A stretch of 24,178 nucleotides of DNA from Botryllus schlosseri (lineage: Eukaryota > Chordata > Ascidiacea > Stolidobranchia > Styelidae), in assembly GCA_000444245.1 (NCBI GenBank), contig ATSW01008209.1:1-24178 (forward strand), given 5' to 3'. A program made the position numbers and the translations under genes. The first letter of the stretch is position 1; each line of letters begins with the position of its first letter. Below are positions 1 to 11,900 of the stretch, in pieces. The notes beneath the pieces were generated by a model. The model was not told the DNA's origin. It searched no databases and saw only the letters and a program-made list of their open reading frames with translations.

Positions 1-2918
1 CTAGTAGACTTCAGGTGGTTCATGGCACCAGCATAGTTGGCGCAGAATCTTGGTACCTTTGTCAGAAGTGGTTAGCAATTGTCAGTTAGCCTAATGCCAC
101 AGAAAACTTATGTTTGGTTCAAATTTTTCTGGAATAATCGAAATAGTGGGAAATCAAGAATCAATTGGCCGCAACTAAACCGCTATAATGTATAGGGGCG
201 ATGTTCAATTGAGCCAGTGGATGCAAGTAAGCCGAGTATACTGCCAATGGTTATATAACACACCTATTGACTGATATCCTTCGTAATCTTCAGCCGATTG
301 CACTATCACTATAATGACCTTCGTCAATTTTAAAATTTTCTTTTCTTCATCTTGTCATAGCGCAATCAGCGAACCGAATCTTCCTAGCTACACAATAAAT
401 CAGCTGTTAACAGATTTACAGAACCTGTATCCTATGCGTAATTCTTCCATAGATATTGCCACAATGGGGTTACGTCGCTTCCGATGGAAAGGAAAATTTC
501 CCGTTTGACAATGTCATAATTCCTACCAAGCTCCTACAAGTGTGATGACGTGTGTGGTGCTAAGTAAAAGCTTCGCATATAACTCTTGATACTCTCTCTA
601 CCTACGCGCATCAACGAAGATTGGCACTCGCCTTCCCAGTTTTGGTTTCCGCATTTCTCTGCTACGTCAACCAAAACTCTTTCCAAACGATAAGCTCATT
701 CGCGCTTTCCTTGCTAAAACTGAGATCGGGCGAGGGCAAATATTTCCAAACATCATGAAACAACGGCAAAGTCGTGCTACTATTTTGCACAGTGCGTTCA
801 CGCTGCATTGCAACAAATCTTGAGCGGACCATGTTACAAATTCATTACTTCACACAAGTCTTGAGTATGTTGCAGTGTCGTTTTCGTTTATCAATTCTTT
901 GCCTTCCTTGTTGTACTAATAGACGTAAGTACGCATCATCCCTGGAATACGAGTTCATATATATATTTTTAATCATTACAAGATATAATACGTGGTCGTC
1001 GAAGTAGCCAAGCCAGTTACAGCCGTGCTCAATATTTACATTGTTCAAATAAGCAGCAGGCCATTATCATGCTGTTGTGACCAATTTAACGATTGCTGCT
1101 AATGACCCCCAAATAAATGTGTTTGAAAATCGTCTGCATTCGCGACATCTTTGTTGGTGTCGGTATGCGAAAGCATTAACAGGCTGATGCTACTACATCG
1201 CTTGCATGACCCAAATTACTTGAAGTGAATTTGGAAAAGCGGGATAACGAGCACGACAATCGTAAATCACCGTCTCTCTGTTCCCTGATACTCAAGTCAG
1301 AAGAGAGTTGCATCCTACATATTTCCGTACCATAGCTCCAAACTACATGTGTTCGATAGTCAATAACAAATAAGATTCCTTATAGCTGCTTGCTCTGCTT
1401 ATGCACTTGCACAGCCAGTGTAAGGGTCTTCAAATGACCATGCAAGTAAGGTATCTTATAATTTCACATTTTCGTATACCTATAAATTACAAAGCTTCTT
1501 GGAGGCACAGAACTTCAATATACAATACAATATAGAATATATTCATATTGCCGAAAATATTCGGGTTCATTTCAATATGAATATGCTATTCACCTATAAA
1601 TTACAATCTACGTACACAAGCCCGTCATTACGCTATTAAATAGACTTATTCCAATGTTGTTTTCTGTTGAATATTAATTAGTCTGTATACCCTAAATAAA
1701 AAGATAAAAATGATTGTGCTCAAGCATTTCGCTATCGAATACCGATAAATTGGCAGACAACGCCAGACGTAACATTCCACTGGACCTCCGAATTACAGGG
1801 TATTCGTCCGCTAACAGTATACGCTATATATGACCGTTTGGAAGATTCTGGAACTTACTCCTTGGTATCAATCAGTACCAAACTGCACCATAAGATATTG
1901 TAAATTATGTATTCAAATAAAATGATTAAGTTGGATAGAAACTAAAGATAAAATTAACCTAAACGTTCACTTGGTACTACGTACTATACATTCAATTCAT
2001 AGCGAGTTGTTACGACAATTTCTGTCAGCACGACACGATTATACAGACAACGGGGATAACCGCTGTCGATATATTTTGTTCGAAACAGAACTTAGCATGC
2101 ATAAGACGACGCGCTTTCGCTGAACAGTTTTGTGATAAAACATCGTATGGAGCATGAGTTTCATTCGTGGTAGAACCATGTACGTACGGCTTCATTGATC
2201 GCTATACACTATACAGCCTACGTTCAGCGTTCACGAATTGAAACACCATGGATGGCGTGAGGCGCATGGCATTGTCCCCGCGGCTTCACATCCACGTTGC
2301 AGAAAGTTGAGATTTTGGATTCGGAAACGCATGATGAGTGGTTCTGGGAATAAGATATAAACGGTGTCTGACCTTGCTTTCAAATTCGCATATTTCATTT
2401 TTTTTCCATTTCTGGCTCATATCCCCCACATAGCCCTAATAAGGAGAGAAGAAATCGTTCAGGGTGTGATGGGAAGCAGGAAGTTGCGCTAAAAGCGAAT
2501 AAGCACCGACGCGTAAAGTGCTCTTGAAGTGAGTGCAATAGGCAAACAACGAAACTAATAGAAGGGAAAGACTAGATAGAAAAAAAGGCGTAATCTTTAT
2601 AGATAGGCTCCGGTGAGCATTGCTGACGACGACAATCTTTCTGCAGACTTGCGTCGTTGGTTGAGGCATATTATTAGGAGGCAGCTGAGAACGAGATATC
2701 TCTTACTATCCTTTTGGACATCACGATCTCCTTTTTCTTCCAGCCGCTCATCTGCTTAGCCGCATTTTTTTTCTAGCCGCTCTGGGGTAAGGCCGCTGTA
2801 GGATCCCTGCGGTTAACACCCACCACATTAGCGGCAAAGGCGGAAAGGACGGGGGTGAATTTGTCACTCTGTCGACAACGTCCGAAGGTTTATACATGTT
2901 ATGTATAGCCCTACCAAG
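1..2918. other. 5' flanking region, no supported gene
   Basis: No reading frame here has a recognisable domain or splice-consistent coding structure; the longest open frames are under 80 codons and look random. It must contain the promoter and any 5' untranslated exon, but I cannot place a start site. A TATAAA at 2356-2361 is too far from the ATG to assign. A repeat fragment lies at 1550-1590, and the 15-nt acctataaattacaa occurs twice (around 1478 and 1589). Confidence 0.5.
1550..1590 (+). repeat. Unclassified dispersed repeat R1, copy 1 (fragment)
   Basis: gccgaaaatattcgggtt matches the R1 copy at 13602 exactly over 18 nt, followed by a similar cattt-caatatgaat stretch. Only the 3' part of the repeat is present. 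Confidence 0.55.
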
Positions 2919-2988
2919 ATGGACGGACGTCAGTGGCACGTATTTGCGGTGACTTTGAGTCTCCTGATTTGCGGAATCGCCGCGCAAG
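2919..2988 (+). CDS. Exon 1: signal peptide
   Basis: 70 nt, ending in phase 1 before gtaagc. It encodes 23 residues with a classic signal peptide: short polar start, hydrophobic core [12 protein letters not shown], and cleavage probably near Ala-Ala-Gln. The ATG has a strong context (A at -3, G at +4). An in-frame ATG six codons upstream (2901) has a weaker context and would add MYSPTK. The split Gly codon (G + GT) joins exactly to the VWC exon. Intron phase 1 between signal and VWC matches vertebrate fibrillar collagens. Confidence 0.85.
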
Positions 2989-5900
2989 GTAAGCTTTCTG
3001 TTTTGCATTTCCACTTCGAGAAGCGTCGCTAGAGTGGACTAAATTTTCCTCTCAAAGTTAACCAAATAGAAGTTCTATTCCACAATAGAACAGACCAATA
3101 ACGTCAAAAAATATCAGATGATCCATTCTGCTAGGAAAGTATAGCACAAAAGTATCGTGTATTTCGGTAACTTTCATCCCTTTCATACTTACGAGGCTCA
3201 CCGCAGCATTCGACAAGGTGTTGTGTGTTTAATGTTCATGTTCCGTAATAAATAGCAGTTTCTTGTTGTCAATATGTTCCCAGTAATCCCATGGAGGCAT
3301 TTTCGTTTCACCTTCAGGTAATAACTTCTTAGTCTTGTCATTTTATTAACGTTTTGTAATGTGAATTGAGTTACTGTTACATATTGGCACGGATTCGCAG
3401 TGTGATAAATTCATAAAAGAAGCTCGTGTGCGGAGTAATAATGAATTTTAAGGCTTTTAGCCTCTGACTACAGGTCCGTTATTTACGGCTAAAATACGGA
3501 TCAGCAGTTGACGTGATAGGGTTATTTCGTGTCGGTTATGTGGATCATGGCATGCGCTCGTTTTGTCATAAATACCATGTGCAATGCGACGCGGTTGAGG
3601 TTATAGGTGATATCGCTCAATGTTTCATCGTGAACGGAAGCGCTAAAATTAGCTGCAGGCAACGGAACAAGATTCGTCTCGGTGTGACAGCGTGGGTACT
3701 TCCGAGCCAACGTTTCGCGAAAGTAGTTCTCCAGCATCTGGTATCGCACCAGAATTCGAACACTGCATTGGTTTCTTGGTAGTTCGGTTTATTAGCCAAT
3801 ACACCACAAAAATTGCGATACAATGAAAAAGGACGGTGTCGAAACGACTTGGAGTAGTCTTTGGAATAAAATGGTTGACGCGATGAGATTGGCAAAACAT
3901 GAATTGACGACTTTAGGTTCCGCAGAAGAGTTTTCATGCAAACACAACGGCGCCATATTTGCGAACGGAGAGGTGTTCCGACCTAATCCATGTCGGGTAT
4001 GCGCTTGCGTCAACGCGTCTCTCATCTGCGATGACATTCAGTGCGAAAACGTCGCCTGCGAAAACGCGTTCGTTCCAGATGGGCAGTGTTGCCTGAAATG
4101 CCCACCTATTCGCGAAGGTAAAGATGTTTATAACGTCTAAGAGCGATCGGCCTCGCTTTCGCGCTTCATGTGGGCGATAGGTAACGTAAATGAGAAAAAA
4201 AAACATAATCAATCCCTCGGTTTTGCGATAACGAAGACATGATCGTGCTAACCACTATCTTTCTTGTTTTTCAGGACAAAAAGTAAGTTCGTGACGCGTA
4301 TTCACATCACTTTGCCTCAAGATCACCACCAAATGCTTCGAAATATGCAATAAATGATATTTTAGGGAGAAAAGGGGGAGCCCGGATCGATCGAAGGTCT
4401 GGATGCCAGCGCGATTACAGGAGAACCTGGTCAAAAGGTTAGCGACATCGTTATGACGGAAACCGTTAGGATTATCTGTTTGATAACGCCGCAACAGTTA
4501 GGCTATCCCCCACTACAAATCAGCGAAAACAATCGTGATAATTGCCTAACATCGAGTATCTCCCATTGAACCTTTGAACTTTAACGTTATGATCCAACAG
4601 GAGTGTCACTTATAATTCTAAAAACAGATAAATCTGTCGTAACTGCCTACCTGAAGGGGTCGGATGAAATCCTCCGGAAAATCGGGTCGAAAAATATGCA
4701 GGATAAGGTCACCACCAGCACTCTGCAGCTTCGCTACGCTATGTATTCACAAACTATAATTGTGTATTTTCTAAAATAGGCAAACATAGGTTACGCTATT
4801 GAGCGTATATAGATGTGCATTGCTTATACGCTTACGGATGCATTCGTTAGGCGAGTGCTATGCTGTGTTTCACATGTCGTATCGCCGAAGAGCTACTGAC
4901 TGAGTTCAAGTCCAGATTCCCGTCCAATCGCAATAATTATATCTAGGCCCTGTAATCCCTGCCAAGGTGTGCATTGTGCATAGGTAGTTTTATTTCAAAA
5001 TTCCTTGAAAGTAGAGTAATTATTTCGACGATAGGCCTACTGGAATCAATCAAACGATCTTACACATGCCTGATGGTGTAGGCGACCGCAGTAATCGCAA
5101 CCTTGATAGCAAACAAGCAATATGAATACTTCGTTAATAGGCCTATATCAAGCTAGAATACGGTTGCATTATCATTAGGTTTGCTGAATAAAATGACCTA
5201 CATAATTCGGACTTCGAAGTTATTATATGAGATATTATATTTTGTTATTCCTTTCCGTTATATGGGCAGGGCGATACCGGAGATCGGGGATCACCTGGAA
5301 ATCCTGGCCAGAAAGGAGATCGAGTGAGTTAATGCCTTATATTGCTATACCGCATATACAATTATCCATACATAGAGTTGACAATATGTAAATGGTATTT
5401 GTCGCCCATCATACAGGAATTGCAATTGTGAATCAGCGGGCCACGCACATTACCAAAACCCCGACCCATTAGCTGGGGTATAACTTTGATAAGAATATTA
5501 TGATAGCAAATCTCCCAGACTGAAATCAGTTTCTACCCCTGGGCTTGATACACAGCATATTGCAACGCCATACCGTAATCAGCGAATGCGCAATTCAGCA
5601 CAACACACCATAATAGAATGCCCAATGCAGCATTGGGCTCGCAACGAAATACACGCCGGACAGCAATTTGAGACGAACCTGACCAGAACAGCAGGCCCCA
5701 ACGTCATCTGACGTTGTAGCAGTCAGATTTGGATAGCCAAAACTAGCATTGAAACGGATCGGTATTATTAATTATTTCAAGAAATCACGGTATCGTCAAT
5801 AACTTGAAGAGTTAATTTCGACAGCAAATCTCTCTAAAACAGGGCGTTTTCAAGATTCGCTTAGTTAGGCCCACTATAGGTATTATTTGGTTGAGAAATA

Positions 5901-8900
5901 AAGCTATTCTATGTTGCACTCAGTAGATGTAGGCCTATTGCTTTAAAATACTACGCGCGTTCAAATAAGAGAAAGGATTCCCATGGCACGGCCAAACTAA
6001 ATCAAGTGATGCATGCAAGATGACATCTCAGTGCGAGATATTGCTGTCTACTGACGTTACAAATAGCTGTGATTTTGAAGGTATATCTCTCGTGACGGCG
6101 ACAAATGTGTATTATGCGCATCTTAACCGTATTATCATATTCGAAATCTGCTTTCTAGATTCAACTTGTTAAAATGCAAAATTTGGTAGGCTGTTTCACC
6201 ATTCTTGAAATTTGATGTTAAATGATTGACCACTTTTATGGCCTTCAACCAACTCATGATCAATTGCTACATCAATGCTCTATTTCCGATGTATTACAAG
6301 CACACCCACTCAGAATTCAGGATAGAAAAATTTCTCATTGCTGTTATTCACACAAATGTATTGGCCAAAGCTGTGTCGCCCGTAGAGGTGGTCAAAGTAG
6401 TCATGATGGTGGTGGTCAAATAGAAGTAGCGATTTCTAAGTGAGCAAAAAAGTAGGTATTATAGGATAGATTTGTCGAAAGATTGGAAATTGTGCCGCAG
6501 AAGTATGTATAGGCTACATCATAACCTCTTGAGGAAGTAGTGCAAGTAACCAAAACCTACTTAAGTACTTCAAAAAAGTAGATCTTCTTACCTGACCGCC
6601 TCTGGTCACCCGACAAAAGAATCTAGCACATTGGAATAGCATTACATGCTATTGGTATATGATGAACCTGTCAGCGTATGTTGGCTATATATTGAATTAC
6701 ACGGTATTAGCGAGCACATGTTAACAGGGTGACCAAGGACCTGCTGGAGCAAGTGGTTCGCCAGGAGTTGCCGGGCCTCCCGGTGAGCCTGGTCCACCTG
6801 GTCCTGCTGGCGAGGGAAGTTCGGGATCTAAAGGTCCAAGTGGCCTAATGGCTGGACCTCCTGTAAGTATTTGCATTTGGTCACACTTCATTTGTGGAGT
6901 GTAGCATAATGTTATGTTTTTTATATTATTCGCTTCTGATCTTGTTAGGGACCAATTGGTATCCGCGGCGCACCTGGAACATCTGGACCTCAAGGACCAC
7001 AAGGTTTTACTGGACCTGTTGGTGAACCCGGACCTGTTGGACCACCGGTAAGTGTTCAATAAATATATGACCATTCGTGTTTTGCATGCACTTTTTACGA
7101 GTTCTTGTATCGCTTTTAAGCAGAGATTAAAGTTGGGAGGAATTTTGGGTTTGAAGCGGTAAATATCTGATCAATGTTGTATTTTATCAATTAAATAAGC
7201 CTGCTTCCATCTCCAACCCACATTTAAGATAGCCTACTGAACCAGGGGCATAAGCAACAGGGCGAGAGCATGTGGTCATTCTGAAGTCACCTATTCTGAC
7301 TAAGTCAAAACCACCACATCATTGTTGAAAATCCCCCACCCTAGATTTCAATGCCTCACATTTTCAGTTCCGGCTATCTACTGTACTGAGCCATCATGTC
7401 ATAGTACTTCGAACCTCTTACAGGGCCCACCTGGATCTAGTGGACCGTCTGGACTGACAGGCAAAGATGGAACTGATGTGAGTATTCAATAAAACTCATC
7501 GAGTTCAATGGCAAACGTGTTTTCGAATTATCAGGGCGAAGACGGTAAACCAGGGAAACCAGGACCTATCGGAAACCCGGGACCAATAGTATATGACATA
7601 ATGCAGACTCCCAAAAGCATCAAATCTGCAACGTTATTTGTTATTACAGGGACCACGGGGTTTCTCAGGCTCAAACGGGTTACCAGGACCAAAAGGGCAC
7701 AACGTATGACTTCATACTTTTACAAATTTTGCTAGAGTCATAACTCAAGGGATTGTGGCTCTTAAGGCTTTGTGCTCTATCACCTATAAAGTTTGTTTTC
7801 TGCATTCGAACTGTCATAATAGCATGCCATGATTATGACATATTTGGGTTGATATTTCCTCCTTGTGCACCATTCAGCAAATAATGGTTGGGTATCGTAT
7901 GATGCGATTCATATAAAACTATACACAGGTTACTATATTTGCCGTACTTTGCTCCTTTTTCAAGTGTGTAGTGCACCAGAGTGAGCAAAAGTAGAAGAAA
8001 GCAGCAATATTATTTCTAGTGACTATTGCTAAAGCTTCGTCCTATGCTCCAGGGCCACAACGGAATCGACGGAGAAAAGGGCGAATCAGGTGAACCTGGA
8101 GAAAAGGTACCTTGATGTGATTTTGATTTTCATGCCTCAGTCGACATTGCGCCTTGCATTTTGTATATTAATAGGGAGACGCCGGAAGAGCCGGGGAAAT
8201 GGGAAAACCTGGAAACTTGGTAGGCATGATTGATCGAAGATCATAGAATTAGACTTCACTCAGTTTTTTTCTACAAACAGGGTCCAAGAGGCATGCCTGG
8301 TGATAGGGGACGGAGCGGACCTCCTGGACCTCCTGTAAGAACATATATATTATTATATCAGCTCAATTTCAGAGGTGGTCAAAGTAGTCAGTATTGCTAC
8401 TGAAGTAGAAGTAAAAGTAACACAGTAAATATATACTTAGTGACAGTACATATTTTCAAGACCTGTGAAAACGATTCGTAATAGAAATAGCAATTGGAAG
8501 GTATGAAAGTACCAGAGTAAGTAGTTTCGAAAAGTATATTTGGTCGAGAGTTCGCATAATTTTGTCAGTTAATCGCTGGTGGCTACTATCGAAATTGCAA
8601 GATGTATCTTTGCAACTTGATGACTACTGTAATGACGCTACAATTAGGTAGAATCACTTACATATATTCAGCAGTAAATGTGGTGGCTATTTCACTTTGT
8701 ACTTACGGAGATTTCACACATAGAAGTGATGCAACTTATCCGTAAACTGCTTTCTACCTTTCAAAATCCAAGTGTTCAAAGTAAGTAATTTCGCTTTAGA
8801 AACTGTTCTAGCAGCTCAATTGCAGAATCGCAATTCTGTCATTTCCCATGAAATCTTTTTACATTCGCACTATGCCCTTGTTTTGAAATCCAATTCTGGC

Positions 8901-11900
8901 TTCATAGCTAAAAATACATTAGTCAGACTTGCAATAGTTTTGTTACATTCTGAACACAAGCTTTTGTCATTATCAACAAGATTAGTGCAAAGGAAAGTTT
9001 TGTGTGTATCATTCGTTGAGTGAATAATAAAAGATCTGGTGATGAAAATATCATGTCTAGTAAGTAACTTACTGGATAGATAACTATCAGAAGTGTATGA
9101 ACAACTGCAATGAAATGCATTTCATGACATATTTTTCCATATATAGGGCCAAGCTGGAAATGATGGTGTCACTGGACCGAGTGGACCGCCGGTAGGTATC
9201 AATCTTCTGATGTGAAAAAAAACCACTGGTTTAGCCTAGTGGGCAATGTCAATCTGTTGATTCACAAGATATGATCGAAGACAAAGTTATGTTTGAATTG
9301 ACAGGGTGCGATGGGTCATCAAGGCCCACCGGGTTTCCCCGGTGCCCATGGCAAAAAGGGAGATCAAGGACCTGGCGGGGCTGATGGTCCGGCTGGACCT
9401 CAAGGACAACGAGGCGAGAGCGGAACTCCTGGGCCACCAGGTCCCACTGGCACTACGGTAAGACCGCGAGTCAAATCAATCTGATAAATTTCTTTGTTTC
9501 ATATACTGTCACATCTTTGTAGGGTAATCCCGGAACTCCAGGCAAAGCTGGAGGCAAAGGATCACGGGTTTGTCTGAAAAAAGCAAGCGTGCATAGGCAG
9601 ATATGAATCAAAACTCGCGTTTTTGCAGGGTGCTTCTGGCATGATGGGATCTCCCGGTGTTCCTGGGTCTCAAGGACTTCCTGTAAGTTTGAATCCGCAA
9701 TTTGTGGGCGTTCTCAGTAGATGGATGGACGAACTCTTCTTTTTTAGGGACCTCAAGGTGGAATCGGCGTGCCAGGAATGAAAGGAAATCAAGTAACTTG
9801 AATATAGGCTTGATATGCCGCTGTGTTTGCATAAAGTGCTCAAATATTGTTTAGCCCTACTACAATGTTTTAGTTGAGTGACCAGCTAAGCGGGGAATCC
9901 CCCCTCCACAGTAATCCCCAGGAGGATTATAACAAGTTGGCAACTGTTGTGCTCTTGTCATGAACGTAATTATATTGTGTGTAGAAGAATATCACACACA
10001 TGGATTTCTACACTATAGCCTTACAGAATCATATTAATGCTGTAGACTTTGCCTATTGTCAATTGGTATCGTTTTAATTACAGGGCAGCCCGGGTATGAC
10101 CGGATACAAAGGTGACCAAGGACCGAAAGGTTCTCTTGGATCCACTGGCCCTCAAGGATTGCAAGGCCCGCAAGGAGAAGAAGGAAAGCGGGTCAGTATA
10201 TGAGTTACTATTTGGGATGGTTAAAACGAATCACTGCTTGAAACCGAATCAAACCAATTTCCACGCCATATGATTCAGATCAGGCATGTCTAATCGAATC
10301 AACAGGAATAAACACATTTTGGGAAAGCGGTTTTGATTGACAGCTCCCAATAATATTTGTAACTTCTTTTCAACTTGAAACGATGTCACATAAAAGCACT
10401 CAACACCCTCATTCGAGAATTATGCTCAGCCATGATGATTACTGCTTAGATATCTCTACCCCGAAGATGAATGATGACTATGAAGGTGTCAATATCACAT
10501 ATGCTCTTCCAGTTGATCACAACCATCTGATAAAAATTATCCTCGGAAATATTGTACGAGAGACTGGCAGTTAGGAATGACGAAGTATAGCGGTATATTG
10601 TAATCATAAAGTATCAAAGTTGATCAATTATTTGGAATGTGACAACGAGTAAATATCTTGAAGCAGCAGCTATCTTTTTGCATTAAAATATATACTATAT
10701 TTCCGTTGCTTTGAGTGTGACGCTGTTCAGTCACTTAGGGTTCATATCACTTGTTATTTCGTCACGCAATGGTTCTAAGCTTTTCACGGTTCAAATTGCT
10801 TCGAAAAGGGTTGCAATTGTCCGTTGGAAATTTCGATCATTGAAATTAAATCTAAAAGCGGTGATTTGATTCTGTTCGAGCCAAATTTTCACTATCTGTT
10901 TCATATCAACTGTGATTCGAATTTGCAATACCTGGATATGATGTTATTGAAGACCTGCATTGTACCGACATCCTATATTTCAGGGACAAACAGGAGAGCC
11001 TGGATCACAAGGACCGGCTGGCCCCAAGGGTTTGCAGGTGAAGTATATGAAAGTCCGAAGATGGAACATGACAATGAAATTCGATTTTTCGATAACAGGG
11101 AGCTCAAGGAAGCCGCGGTTTCCCTGGACAAAACGGCGTTTCTGGACCGAAAGGGCAGCGAGGCGATCGTGGAAGACGGGGTGTACACGGACCAAAGGGG
11201 TCATCTGGTGATGTTGGAAGAGCCGGTGAACCTGGTGTCCCAGGAGCAAGAGTAGGTTTCATAATACTGCGAGGTATTAATAATGAACCGGCTCGGCATT
11301 GTTGAACCTAGTTTCGACATTCAGCTTGCAAAAATTTTATGACAGTCACGGAAACTGAAGATCAAAAATTATGAATGCGATTCCAATTTTCATTTCAAAA
11401 TTCCGTATCTGCTGTTAATATGGATCCTATTCTCTTTATCGATGAAACATTGTTAGGAATTAGGATTAGGAATCTGGTAAACAATCTGTAGGCAATGGAC
11501 ATGTGACACTTCAGCATCTGGGTTAAAGTTAGGGTTAGGGTTGAGGATACGGCAGTGATCCCCAAAGTGGGCGATATTGTACCTGTGAGCGATTTTGAAT
11601 ACAGCGGGTGAAAAAATGAAGCGCAATTGAGGGGAAGGAGAGAACACGTACAACAGATGTGACACGGGGTGAAAATCTTAAATCATTCAGTCAATTATAT
11701 TTCATTAACTGCTTGGTGTCTTGCTAAGTACAGTTTTTCGATGAATGTTGATAGAAAAGCGGCTCAATGTTTGTCACTCCTCCTATCCCACAAGTGGTGA
11801 AAAGGATCAAATCGGGGAAATTTGCTTCACATTACACCAGTTCGACTTGTTTACAAATTGTCTTAACTTTGTAGCAACACGTTATTGAAGTTCATCCAAA

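Noticed and set aside
314-1007. Open frames at 314-508 and 774-1007 as an upstream gene
   Set aside because: Short, with no recognised domain and no evident splice structure linking them; they look random.
2356-2361. TATAAA as the collagen promoter
   Set aside because: About 560 bp from the ATG, with no supporting initiator or conserved context; could be chance in AT-rich DNA.
3513-3937. Overlapping open frames on both strands in intron 1
   Set aside because: No recognisable domain, and no splice-compatible phase with the collagen exons.
3823-4140. VWC domain as a single-exon protein starting at 3823
   Set aside because: The upstream part is repeat R2 and has no signal peptide. Splicing from exon 1 gives an exact phase match and a secretion signal.
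4895-4925. tRNA-like B box (GTTCAAGTC)
   Set aside because: No matching A box at the right distance, no T-arm pairing and no acceptor stem, so neither a tRNA nor a SINE is supported.
10973-11249. Minus-strand open frames opposite exons 20-21
   Set aside because: Antisense shadows of the collagen exons.
10824-11255. 143-codon plus-strand open frame spanning exons 20 and 21
   Set aside because: It reads intron and the wrong frame of exon 21. The Gly-X-Y frame with splice sites explains the region fully.
11528-11542. Interstitial telomere repeat (agggttagggtt)
   Set aside because: Only about two units, within a loosely GGGTTA-rich stretch; too short to call.
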